From: Geosiphon pyriformis
Lineage: Eukaryota > Glomeromycota > Glomeromycetes > Archaeosporales > Geosiphonaceae
Assembly: GCA_016748015.1 (NCBI GenBank)
Contig: JAAOMT010000706.1
Coordinates: forward strand, 441,622 to 505,621
Length of the DNA stretch: 64,000 bases
Direction of reading: 5' to 3'
Part shown: positions 24,347 to 36,853 of the stretch, in pieces
Layout of the letters: each line of letters opens with the position of its first letter
How positions within the stretch are numbered: position 1 is the first letter of the stretch
The notes under the pieces: model-generated
What the model saw: the letters and a program-made list of their open reading frames with translations, nothing else
The model's database searches: none
What the model was told of the DNA's origin: nothing
Position numbers and translations under genes: made by a program

Positions 24347-26945
24347 GCTTTGACGGTCTATAGAAATACGAAGATCAAAAAATCTGAATGCGACATAAAT
24401 ATGCGAACGTTTCAATTAATACCCCGAATTTTTTATTCCTTTTCCCAATTCATACTTTTAGGATATATTGAAAAATATGCTTTATTTTTTATTTTCGAGC
24501 CTTATTCGTGTTAAATATATATATACATAGCAGACTGTTCGATATCTACGTTAAAATAAAACAATAAATTATCTGTCAAAATGTTTGCGATTAGACAAAT
24601 GCTCATGTAAATATTTTGATATCAATTCATCGAATCAAGATCAGTGCCTTTAGATAAAAAGAAACATAATTTAAAATTTAACTGATATTTCAAAATATCA
24701 CGATGTGAAAGATTTTCAAAAAATCTAGAAAAGGGATTTTACTTGAAAAACTTTTTTGAATTGGTTTATTAGGTTTATATTTTAACACTTTAAATAAAAA
24801 ATCAGTATTTACCCGGGTTATTTCCCAATATTTTTATAGATAAAAATTTTGTATTTATGAACAATATTTAATCATATTGATTGAAAAGTGTTGAATAAAA
24901 AGGGGTTTCTAATTCATGGAAAATAATTTCAGAATCAATAACCAGAATGCTAACCTAATTATGTATGTTTTATTTAAATACAATATTTCCAAAAGAGAAA
25001 AAATTGTAGTTTAAATAAGTAGTATAGCAATTATAATTTATGTATTCAAATAGGCTAAAAAAAAATTTTAAAAAAATTGATTATTTTAATCGCTGGTGAT
25101 ATTCAAACAGAAATTAGTTTTATAAAATTTAATAGGCTCTTTTACCTTCTAAAGGTTAATGTTGAAATAACCGTTCATTTTATCTAAAATTAGATGAATC
25201 AACCACAGAAAGAATTTCGAATATCTCATGTTGATATTAAAAGCCAAGAACTTTGTAATATTGTAATATTTCATTATTATTATTATTATTAGTAAATTGG
25301 AAAAAATCAATAATTTCTGTTTTAAATAAGATTACTTTGCTCATGTGTTGAAAATAACATTCAATCGAATTTTGAACCTTCAAAGGCTTTATGACAAGAT
25401 ATACCCTTAAAAAGTTATATGAGAAAGATTTAAGACAAGATTTGAGAGGCTCTGGATTTAACCAATCTATCCTATAGTTTATTTGAAAATATTTAAGCCT
25501 ATAGCTTTTGAATTTCACAATTATCCCAAGCTTTGAGTCAAATAAACACCAAAGGAATTTGAGAATTGTAGATTCAGGTTTAGAAAAAAAAATGTAAATA
25601 TTATTCGCTCAGAATTTCCGACAAAATTATAGATACACATTTCCTATATCAAATCAAATAATTCGAATTTTAGTTTTAGTTCAAGACTAAAGAGTAATAC
25701 AATGAATATTTTTCTTTCCACGATCCTTATAATAAAAGAATCTACCAATGAAAGATATACTATGCAAATATTCTACAGACAAGAGAATAATTAAATGGGA
25801 TTTTTTATTGAAATCAAAATTTAATAATAATAATTTTTTTTAAATCCTTAAATCATTATCGAGTTTCAATAAACTTATTCAATTCCAAAAAACTTCCGTT
25901 CAATCTCATTCTCCCAGCCTAGAATCTGATTCTATATGTCACTTGGCGTTATACTTGTTAGAATTGTTTCTCAATTTGAGATGAAAATGGAAACGGTCGA
26001 TAACATATCAATAACTTCCATCTAATTCGAGACTTCCAATTAAAGAAAGAATAATGTTCAGGAATGGGATGATTTATTTTGGATTGGAAAATTTATTTTT
26101 GATTTTAATATCAACTGCGAAAAAGCTTTAATCAAACAATGATCTTGATTAAAGTTATTTTTAACTCGAACTCGCACAATAAATCAATTGAATTTTTCTA
26201 TACAGGCTCACTGCATAAAAGAAAAAAAAAGCATCTATCACACCATCTTTATAATATTCTCAAATGCGTAGGAAAAACCCCCAGGATTAGAAAAGAGGAA
26301 AAACGCCAACAGATAATAACGCCGAAAGTTCATCACTTAAAAATCATGCATCAAAATATCCAATTTAATATGAAAAAATTTGTCATTTTTTCTGTGTTTC
26401 AATAAATTTCCAAGGTCAACGACAACTGCGGGATATTTCATATGTACCCAAAAGACTTTTAAAATAATACGGTTGAAAATGTAAATAGCAAATTAGAATA
26501 TATTTGATGAAATTTTAGCGATGAGAAAGATATTTACTTGTATTTACCAAGGATTAGGATTGAAATCCAAAATGATTTTAAGAGTAATTACTGGTACTGT
26601 TATCATTTGAGTGGTTGACCCATTGTATTTTACAGAGAAATTCGATTTTACATTGGAATTTTTGGGTTAAAACACAATAAATACAGATAGCTTCAAATGA
26701 TTCAAAGATCTAATTATTTTAAAATTAACACTAAAGCAATTTCAAAAGGAAAGACCTTTGATGCATGTAACGTATTACAGATACCCAAATTGGGTTGTAA
26801 TAACGACTGTTACAATGACATACATGCCATAACGAATTTATGTAATGATTAAATCGTGTTACTAATTAATGATGTGTTGTTATCATAAATATCCCCGTCA
26901 CGAATGTGTAATAATATGTTTGGCTTTTTTATAAACCCCCGAAAA
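24347..26945. other. Intergenic region without a supported gene
   Basis: A/T-rich sequence with an (ATT)n tract at about 25273-25290. Frames at 25237-25518 and 26139-26405 look like random A/T-rich translation. A (T/C)ATGTAAC/GTTACA-type element repeats around 26765-26870. I see no gene. Confidence 0.5.
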
Positions 26946-27434
26946 ATGGGATCAACATTCTCTAGTCATTTCTACCATAAAGATCCCACCACAACCACCA
27001 CCGCCACTTTCATTACAGAAAACAGTGAACACGATACCGAAATAACAACAGGATATCAGTGGCAGCATCCACTCCCAGCACCTCATACTAATCAATATTA
27101 TCAAACATATGATACTCCAAAGGTTATGGGAGCTATTAAGCGTAATCGACGGATGGGTTTTTATTTTTTGAAGAGGTGAAGGACAAAAAAATTTAAAATT
27201 TCTCATATTAAATGAAGATATGGTCCATTAAAACATCATTTTTTTTCCAGATCAGCCTCACAAGGCTTCTCCAAAGGCCAACTATATCTTGCACATTGCT
27301 ATCAAATGGGACAAGGTACCAATACTGATCTCCATAAAGCAATCCGAATTTATTATCAAGCCAGTAAGAAAGGAACCTCCGTGGTTAAATGTCACTTAGC
27401 TAATGCTGTTTTTAAAGTGGAACAGAATCTTTAG
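26946..27434 (+). CDS. Single Sel1-like repeat protein with a possible N-myristoylation signal
   Basis: Exons 26946-27175 and 27251-27434 (intron 75 nt, GTGAAG to TTTTTTCCAG, phase 2) give 137 residues. The exon 2 product matches a Sel1-like repeat: SASQGFSKGQLYLAHCYQMG, then a TDLHKAIRIYYQASKKG helix. Sel1 repeats are TPR-related helical pairs that scaffold protein complexes. Starting at 26946 gives MGSTFSS, which fits the N-myristoylation pattern (Gly2, Ser6); an in-frame ATG at 26904 would hide it, so the shorter start is preferred but unproven. The middle is rich in Thr, His, Tyr and Gln. The intron position in the codon before the repeat is the same as in the gene at 60315-60763. The gene lies between the two convergent paralogues. 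Confidence 0.72.
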
Positions 27435-28506
27435 TATGTTGGTCTTTTTCTTTGTGTTGAAAAAGTGATTTGGCCTAAAGTTTTAAAAAGATATTATGGT
27501 TTAGTAGGCTGTCGATAAAAGTCCATGGCTTCCCAAGATTTTCTATTATTCCTGGAGATTAAGTTGCTTGAGTGAAAGATATTTTGAAATTCTGGCTTCT
27601 GCATCTATTTTCCTGTTTAGTTTATTCCCTTTTAAATTTCAATTTGAACTTTTATTTTTCATAGGTTGAAATTTCAATGGAATCTAGAACTATTTATTTT
27701 ACTTTAGAAACACTTTGAATATTTTTAAATGCTGGTCAGAATATTTAAAGCCACTTTTCAGGCACATAATGTCACTCTGCCAAAATTATCATAAAATATT
27801 TAATTGGGAATTTTTTGGCGAAAAAAGATGTTACTTTTTTACTGGTTAAATTATTAAACAAGCCGTTAGCATCATTTTTAACCATTTTTTGAAATGAGTT
27901 TTGGAAATACAGTTTTATTCTTTTTAAAGATGAGCTACAATTACTTCTCAAAAGATGAGATATTCGGTCTTTCACAGGGAATTTCAATCAACTACTACTA
28001 ACTGCAGACATCCTTAGTTTTCTTTGAATTGGGATTGAACTGCTATAATGGTGAAGACTCTGTTAAGAGGATACTCCACATTTGCCTGGAACAATTTAAT
28101 ATTCATGTTTAAAGAAAAATCAATAGATATATTAATTGGAGATAAGATAATTTTTTAAAAGCCCAAAATTTCCTTGATCTATGCATTCGATTTAATAATA
28201 TCCGATATATTATCTTGAATTAATATGGTTGTTTTTGGGCTCGTAATAAAACCAGTGTACCTTTGGTAAACATTCTAGATGTTCGAGACACCTTTTGAAT
28301 TCTTTCTAGAGTAAATTCAAATTCGAAATCCATCTTCATCCATTAATTTCTTTTCGATTATAATGGCTACGATCTCATTATTCATTTGAATTAACTGTGT
28401 TTTTGTCTCCGGTTCTGAAAATAATAAAATTATATTATGTTAGAAAGACAATATACCAAATACCAGCTATCTTTCCAATGAAAAGTTCCAAATTTATATA
28501 AATCAT
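27435..28506. other. Intergenic region without a supported gene
   Basis: A/T-rich spacer between the Sel1-like gene and the 3' end of the minus-strand paralogue. I see no convincing gene on either strand. Confidence 0.5.
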
Positions 28507-29493
28507 TTACGTTTCACTCCTGGCCGTCTTCTCAGACAAGATCCAATTCTCAATTGCTTGCAAGATAATTGGATTCACGGGAACACTGGTTCGCCTTAAA
28601 TAATCCCCGATACGCTTAGTGAGATGGGTCATCTGTGGTGGAGTCTCCCCACACATAATGAGTAACTCGTCAGAAATAATTTTATAGGGAACTCGTTCAC
28701 CAACACATCGAAGTTGATAATATTTGACAAATTCATCATTAAGGACTGTACGATCTTCCTCGGTCCAAAATTTACCATTCATACCTTGAATGGTGCGTGT
28801 TGGACGTTTGGGAGAGTTTGGATTTGGACTTGACAATTGAGAATGCTCTGGCGATAGATCTGATCCCGATACGGAGGAGTTTAGGAAATTATTGCATTCC
28901 ATCTTTCCTCCTTCTGCTTCTACGTCTTGCATCTTTTGGTCCTCTTGATTTGATAGCACGTTTTCATTTTCTAGTTGTGCTTGAGTTGATGTTTGATGTG
29001 GTTGAAAAGTATTTGATAGTTCTGAAGCAAATGTGGCTATATTACCGCTAAAATCGTAAAAGCTAAATGAATACTTTTAGTTCAACTCTATCATAGGAAA
29101 ATTAACTGAATAAAGAAGAAATTTTCTCACAAAATATCAGGATTTACAAGATTAAAAAGATTCCCATCAATTTTATATAGTGCCTGCTGAAACGTCTCCA
29201 AACTCTTTGATACCTCAAAACTGGCTTGTCCCAGCTATTTAGATAGAATTAATTTTCAAGTCAATTTTTAAAACATGATAATTAAAATTTTGATACCCTA
29301 CCGCCTCAAATTTCCGTTGTACTTCGTGAACCCAATCTCCTGGTTGTGGTAGATTCATAATCGTATTTCTTGGATGAAAATCGAATCTGGGGGATGGAAC
29401 TGGTGGTGGTGGGGGTGGCGGTGGTACCATTGGTGGATGCCTTAATTGAGTTCTATGAATATTTCCCAAACGTGAATGACCGTTCATAGTCAT
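28507..29493 (-). CDS. Unrecognised fungal protein, member B of a convergent paralogue pair
   Basis: Exons 29302-29493, 29131-29234 and 28507-29047 (phases 0 and 2) give 278 residues. The alternative start at 29487 aligns exactly with the MNG start of the plus-strand paralogue and gives 276. The N-terminus has a run of nine Pro (VPPPPPPPPVPSP), followed by the conserved VxxxxRKFEAVG-like helix at the first splice site. Exon 2 ends with GNLFNLVN, close to the paralogue. Exon 3 carries a Ser/Asn/Pro-rich linker and the shared C-terminal domain of about 90 residues (GMNGKFWTEEDRTVLNDEFV, KYYQLRC, GDYLRRTSVPVNP, IENWI). The poly-Pro run could bind SH3, WW or profilin-type partners. The pair points tail to tail, with the Sel1-like gene between. 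Confidence 0.7.
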
Positions 29494-31094
29494 TGTTGAT
29501 ATTAATCGCTATGATTTGGGCAAGGAAATTCGAATGATGTTTGTTTAAATGTTCGAGGATCACGATAAGGAATATTTTTATCCGACTGCACGTCCTGCTG
29601 TTTAGGGTTCCGATTTTGAAGGGTATCACTCAAAGAAGTTTTTTGAAAATTTTAATTTTAAATTTTCCACTTGTGAACTGTGTAATCCGAGTAGTTTCTG
29701 ATAAATTACGAAGGATCGACGAGGGCTAAAATTCACCATTCACACTTAGCCAAGCGATTTTAAATGTCTGCATCTACTGGTAGATGACAATATACTTACC
29801 TACTTACATAAAGGAGGCAACGTGCATAAAATCTTTGCCGTCGATGTGTCATACAAAGGGGGAAAAGGGCGGTGTGTCTGTCAGAAATTGTTGACGGGTG
29901 ATTGTTTCTTAATTAGAGGTCAAGCTAAAGGGGTATCTTGTGTAATGGCTAAGGCATGACAGGTGGCGCATCAGTGGCGTTTGTCGATGATCAGTAAAGA
30001 TACTTTTTAAAAATGTACCTCTCTTATAAATATTACTATGAATGGCGATTTCTAATTGATTGAGAAATTGAGCGCTCCGCAAGAGACCATAGATGGCTTT
30101 ATAATTGTCTCATGAACCCAGGAGAATATGTGCCTAAAATAAAGTTGATTATTACAAAGCACACAATCAGGCGACATGGTTCAGTAAAAACTATACCTTT
30201 CCTTGGTCTTTAACTAATCTCAAACAAAAACATGTGAATGGAAATCAGAATTATATGTGGAATATACTATAAATTTTTTTAAAGCGAATATGGTAAAAGT
30301 CGAAACTTGGAAGTCAAGATTACTTATAAAATTGGTAAATATTTTTTCATATATGTTTAGTATATTGCAATTTTCCTTTAATTCAAAAAAAAGTTTCAAA
30401 AAAGCAGTCAAAGCTGAAACGTTGTGACTTAAACTTTGAAAATACGATAAAATAATTAGCAATTGTTAATTTCATTGATCCATTACAAACCCGGATTTTG
30501 AAATGTGCATTACTTAAAAAGATTAATCATAACTATGGCAAAACAGAGAATTTTCTGAAAAAAGAGGTTTCAACAATTAATTATGCAGGAGACAAAGCCA
30601 GATGTAGCAATCGCATCGATTGAGGACTAAAAGAGGTAGAGTTTTATAGACTTGAAGTCTAAGAGCTGTAGTATTTTCACCGCAATAGTGAAAGTTGCGA
30701 GACTTGAATATTTTAACTCTACTTTTGAAATAATATATTTTGGATGGATCACCACTTGATTAAGCAGTAGTGAGCAGACGAATTAATCTCCCCCTTTACT
30801 TGTATGTTTATAATTTTATATGATCGTTGAGAAAGTTTGATCAATCATTCCAGGTATCAGCCATTTTCAAAAAAAAAAATTAATCCCTTTTGGAAAGGGT
30901 TGAAAAGGTGATTTAAAAATTGCGTCAATTGATATGCTTATGATACGAATACATATAGTTAGATTGGATTCCTATTCAGTTGCCAAAGAGGGTTAGCAAA
31001 ATCTTTGTGAAAGTTCATTTTTACCGTAGAAAATCAAGGTAGCCAGTGAATTGAGTTCAAACCTAAAAAGGTAAAAACCAAAAATCATTGATTT
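29494..31094. other. Upstream and intergenic region, GC-richer block at about 29750-30020
   Basis: The block just upstream of the minus-strand paralogue is visibly less A/T-rich than its surroundings but has no open frame of note. It may contain promoter sequence. The rest, up to the inverted-repeat arm, is A/T-rich without a gene. Confidence 0.45.
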
Positions 31095-34000
31095 TTTCAT
31101 TTTGAAAAGTTTGATCACATGTAAAAGATCATGTGAAAAAAGTCTTTTACTCTTACTAGAAATCAATATATGTTTAACCAGATAAATTCAAAGGATGTTA
31201 ATAGGCTTTTTGATCAAAAGATTCAAGTAACAAACATAAAAAAACTTGGGTTTGAAATTGATTGATAACAAAATGAAAATTTACCACTTCAAAAAGTAAA
31301 TTGTAAAAATTAAAATAATATTTAATATTATCAAACTTTTATTATTAAAAATAAAAAAAATATGTAAATTATCAGCTGATTTTTGAAAATTTCAAAATAA
31401 AATACACATTTTGTATACTCAAAGACTAATTCTGTTTAATTTTACTTTCAGTATTGAATACTAAATATAAAAAAAAGTAAGTTTAACAAATAAAATATAT
31501 TTAGTGTATTATTTTTTAAACAAAATACTTTTATTAATAGTAAAAAATAAAAAATAAATAGTTTTAAAATAATAAATTTATTTAAATATAAAGTTTTTAA
31601 AAATAATTAATAATTACAATTTATGCAAAAAGTCAATATTTATTATGTTGTAGTTATTTAAGATATGAATAAATAACAAATTATAAATTTTTAACACTTT
31701 TATCTAAAACACAAAATTTTATTATATTTTTAAAATAAATATATATTAAAAAAATTAATTAATTAAAAATTTGTTTATGTTATTTTAAATTTGAACTTAT
31801 AAAGTAGATTTTTTTAAAAAAAAACAAAAAAAAACAAACCATAATTTGTATCAATAATAATAAAACTGAAAAATCTACAAAAAAATTGTTTAAAATTTCT
31901 ACAATATTTTGTTATACATTATGGTAAATTATATGTTGGTTTCAATTACAAAAAAACACAATAATTCAAAAAAAGTAAGATTATTTTGTAAATATAATTA
32001 TTTAACTTTGAAATAATAACAAATAAATTTTAAAAAAGTAATAAATGACTTTTTAAGATTATAAATTTAATTTTGTAACCAAAAAAATTTCTTAAATGAA
32101 ATAAGAGTGATTGTACTAAATTTTGAGATGTAAAATTTATTATTAAATTTGAATATTAAATAAAACAATAATATTAGTTTAATAAAAAATTTAAATTATT
32201 AAATAAGCAGCACAAACATAAATAATACAATTTAGATTATGTTATGTTTTGTATTCACAAAGCAGTAAATTTTTTGTTAATAATTGTTATTGCAAACTTT
32301 GTGAAAACTGTTGTGAATTGTTATTTAAATTCCCAGCAAAAAATTAAAGAGTTCTTTAACTTACTATGTTTAATTAAAGAGAGTATAATTTGAACTGATT
32401 TATTTCAAAAAATGAAACTTAGAAAAGTAGAAACTTTTACCTTGTTTAAACTTGGAAAAAATTTTATTTAAAATATATAATTGCGAGCAAGCAAAAGCTA
32501 CTGAAAAGGCTATGAAAATCAAATAAAAGCTTTTTTAGATAATAATTTAGGCCACTTTGTTTAAAATCCAAATTTGATGTTCAACAGCCAAAAAACAGAT
32601 GGAAAGAAAAAGAGTGTCGAGTAATGATCAAAACTTGTATTCAGAACAAAGTACGATTTCAATATTATAATTTTAAAAACATATAAAAACACTTTTATCC
32701 CTTCAAAGATACGAAAACCTATATTCATATATGAAAAATGGAAGGTAGGTTACATCAAATCTTCTTTTCGATCGAAATTAAGATTTTTTTCTCCAAGTAA
32801 TATATAGCTGGTTGATAGATATTCGTGGTTTGTTGAATTTCTCTTGCATTTCGAATGAAGATATTTCTCTTTGAGGGAGTATATGCTCCTTGATTAGAGG
32901 CCAATGATTCACCGTATTGAGACATTGAAAAAAACTAGACTTTGGTTTTTGATTTTATGATTATTCTAATTTTATAGGGCAAATTAGAAATGCTTATAAA
33001 ACAGATGGAGAATCAAAATGTTCTCGCGTGCAGTCATTATATATGTATTTGGATAAAATATTTTTAATAAAACTTATCTCTAATTTCTTGAAGAATTATA
33101 TGTAATTGGGCTTGGCGGTTGAAAAAACCGACATCTCCTATTCAAATTTCGGAGAAATCTTGCCGGGTTAAGCTGAACTGACATCAACTATTTCAGTTTT
33201 CAGAAAAAAACGGACATCAACTATTACAGTTTTCGGAGAAGAACGGACTACTTTAAAAGTAAGTACTTTGACACCATCCAAAACCACAAGACTCGCCCCC
33301 CTTTTTAAATGTGTCCGATATTTATTTAGTTTTTCCCCGTGTATGATTATTAAAGATTTCGATCTAGCGTAAAATATTCTTTCCTGCTAAAAATATCTTC
33401 AAGATATATATTTTTGCATTTTGTAAAAAAATATTTCCGAGTCATAATATAAAAATTGTTATTTGAGTTAAAAACAGACATAAGTTAAAAAAAATTTCAA
33501 TGGCCACTTCTATAAATAAATTACGTGTTTTATGGTTATTATAGCCGGAACATAAAGTATCTGCATTGAGCACCGTTTAAAATATTTGATATATAATATT
33601 TTCTCATCTTAATTGTTTCAATAAAAGGATAAATATTTGAGAGAATAACAAAGAACAATAGGACCAACTGAATATTTCTCTTTGAAAAATTGGGTTTTCA
33701 TTTTTATTTATCTATGGAAGACAGTGCAACTTCTATTTTTTTCAGCCAGAAAAACGTATGTTTTCTTCCAGTTTGCAATTTTACATTCAAGTTTAAAATC
33801 CTTTTAGAGTTGAGAATTTGATTAAATTAGTGATTTTTTAAAATTAAACCACAAATTTCGGCTTTGTTTGATTAGATTTTTTAACCAAATTTAATTAAAA
33901 AAGAAGTCATCGATATTATTATTAAATCCAATTGTTAAAGCATTAATTTCATCAGGACATATTAATATGACCGTAAGAAATCATAGTTTTTTTTAAAAAA

Positions 34001-35100
34001 ACAATTCCAGGCTTATCTTTATTCCCAATTAATTGCTTTGAATTTTTATATCTTTAAATAACTTTTTGTTATTTTTTATTGATGAATTATTTATTAAATT
34101 AAATATTAAAATATTTTTTTTATTAAATATAAATATTAGTATTTAATGAAAAATTAAGGGAAAATTAATTTTTTAGAAAAAGTTTTTAATTAATAAATTA
34201 ATTGATTGCAATTTTTAAAAATAGGCTTTTTTATTTTATTTTATTTTATTCAATTATTATATATATATTGATCGGAATATTATGTATACATACAAATTTA
34301 GTTAAACAATTATTTAGTATAGTCAGACCTAATATTATGTTATTGCTATTTAATTTTTTAAATAATTCACATTTTATAAATTTACTTAATGAATTTTCAA
34401 ATTTTTTTAAAAAAATAATATTGATTTAATATTTATAAAATTATAATTTAAAAAATGTTACAGAGTATAAAAAACAAATTTATATTTAAATTAATTATTT
34501 TTTCAAAGTTTTTAAAAATATGTTTAAGCATATATTTTCTTTGATTTTATCTTCAAAAAAAAAAAAAAAAAAAGATTTTTCAAAAAAATTTTACCAAGCA
34601 CATAAAAATTGATTTTTTTGACAAACTTTTTTCAAATTCAATTTTGTCATTTTAATAAATGTAATAAAAAAACAAAACCATAATTTCCTTTTGTAAAAAA
34701 ATTTTTAGTGTATCATTTTTAATTTGATAACAAATTATTCTTTTCTTAAATTATAAATCGAAGCATGAAAATTCATTTTCGTATTTCCATATTTATCATC
34801 TAATGGATCTTTTGTGTCCCCCTCTCTTTACTCTCCTACCTATATCCTGAACTTTCATTATCAGAGCAATATAAATTTGATATATTTTTCGTATTACAAT
34901 TCAATAAAAGTTAAATATATTATCGATCAAAATAGATTGTTTTTGACCAAATATTTTTGATAAATAATAGTCTGATTTATGAAATAACTACTTTGAAAGA
35001 CAAAGTTAAAAAAATTATTTTTACTAGAATTTCACTTTATCAGCTTGTACAAACTCATTTAAATTTGGTTAGTCTAATATTACATAACTGACCAAGTTAC
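31095..35100 (-). repeat. Right arm of the long inverted repeat
   Basis: This is the reverse complement of 1-3630 with scattered substitutions and indels. It is about 0.4 kb longer, mostly from A/T-rich sequence at about 34100-34850 that has no clear left counterpart. It contains a broken copy of the 78-residue gene (32755-32925) and the diverged tandem repeat (about 33110-33250). About 27 kb of unique sequence separates the arms. Confidence 0.9.
32755..32925 (-). pseudogene. Broken arm copy of the 78-residue family
   Basis: From the ATG at 32925 the frame matches the left-arm gene for about 40 residues, with one substitution (Gln to Arg in the NAR segment). A deletion of about 20 bases in the Asn/Gln-rich middle then shifts the frame, which ends at a TGA at 32755. 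Further on, the base corresponding to the first of GAA after ATG has also become T, making a stop in the original frame. Homology to the old C-terminal coding sequence continues to about 32720. The left-arm copy is intact, so the damage came after the duplication. Confidence 0.8.
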
Positions 35101-36778
35101 AGAGTAAGGTTTGTCCCATATTTCCAAAAATAAGGATAGTATATATCTATCCTAAATTTAGTAATCATAATTTACTACATGTAAATTATATCAAAAAATT
35201 ACTAGATATTGCAATCGAAAATTAATAACAATAATTATGAAGTTTTAAGATTCGAGTTTTTAATAAAAAAAAATTTTGAAAGTTTTTTTTCAATAAATAT
35301 TGATTTATCTTGGAAATTTTGTTTGAGAATGTTTAATTTAATAAAATATTTTACCATTTTTAGCATAACTCTTTCATATGAGATATTATATATATTAGTT
35401 TGGTCTAATTATTTGTTAAAATATTAAATTTTTAGAGAAAGTTTTTTAATTTGTAATTATAGTGTTATCCAATTATATTTAGTCTCATGTAGTATCAACT
35501 AATGTTATCTATATTAGCCACCCTATTTTTAAAATGAGTTGATGTGATGTGATCATTGAGCAAGATTCTCCAAAGCCATAAAAAAAAATCTATACTTGGA
35601 TCCATACTCAGATCAAATAATTTCAGACAAGATCAATACAATGATATTAACTCCTTTATTTCTTGTTCACTATTTCTTTTCCCTTTTCTTTTTTTGATTT
35701 GTATATTGTAAGCTTTTGTGAAACATATTGAATAAATGTTTACTAAAAAGTACAAATGATACCCATTATTGAATTATAAGAGCACTCATAAGACATTTAA
35801 TTTTAGCAGCTGTCTTATCTTTTGTTAGCATTATAGACTATCTTTTAACCTTCAGATTCTCTTGTTACCTTTTGGAAAGAATAGCGACTGAGATATTTAT
35901 GAGACTGATCTTACAAATTCAATTTGTTCTTTTAAGTTGAATTTTCTTTTGATTGTTTTCTTGCCACACAATATTTGTTCCATCTTGCAATTCATTAGTG
36001 TGTTGATCTGACCTATAACAATAGTAAATGTAATTTAATAACAAATTATCCCAAATTTGGCTTAAAAAGGATCTTTGTTTAACTTTAAAACAATATTTTG
36101 ATTATCAAATTGTGAAAATTACATTAATAAAATGTTTTTTATTAAAAAAAAAACTTGACAATATTATTAAATTTGTAGCTACAAATTACAAAATCAAAAG
36201 AAAATTAAGTCTGTAGTGCTATCGTATTTTTTTTCAGACAGAACTCAAGGCTAAGCACTTGCTTTTACAAAATAAATAAAAATTTTTATAATCAGCGACT
36301 CAATTTTTACCATTCGCAATAAAATTTTTAATATCCTATATAATAGTTAAATAGCAAAAAATTTTTAGGAATAAAGAAGTTTAGAAAGGGAAAATATAAT
36401 TAGTAGCTCAGCTAGAAAACTTTAAAAAGGAATTCATTAAAAATAAATTTTAATCTAACGAAACAACTTTATTGGAAACTTATTTTATTACATCATTCGC
36501 TAGTAGTTGAACCCGTTATTGATATTAGTTCATACAACTTTGTGGCAATTTCTTGCTAGCGAATCATAATTTTTCTTATATTATGTATTTCACTTTAAAA
36601 CAAAAATATAACTAAACTTCAATGCCATTAACATAGACTAAAATTTTTAACAAATCAAACGTTTTAATAATATTATGTGTAGATCAAGTCACAACTTTGA
36701 TAAAAATGAACTAAAATTTGTATAGATTAAAATAATTTATTATGGTGTCAACAGTTTATTTTCCTCATTATGAGTAGG
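35101..36778. other. Intergenic region upstream of the VLIG-type gene
   Basis: A/T-rich, with no convincing gene. The frame at 35209-35427 is typical of random A/T-rich translation. Confidence 0.5.
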
Positions 36779-36787
36779 TATAAATAA
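36779..36787 (+). promoter_or_regulatory. TATA-box candidate of the VLIG-type gene
   Basis: TATAAATAA lies 75 bases before the start codon at 36854. The paralogous gene at 63312 has TATATATAA about 80 bases upstream of its start. Similar position in both copies supports a real core promoter. Confidence 0.5.
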
Positions 36788-36853
36788 ACTTTCTATGTTT
36801 CTTATTTTCCATTTATCTGACAAAAATATTTCATCCTTGAAAAAAAGCCTATA

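Noticed and set aside
34202-35427. Frames in the right arm and its flank rich in Phe, Ile, Leu, Asn
   Set aside because: Composition is that of translated A/T-rich DNA; no counterpart is kept in the left arm.
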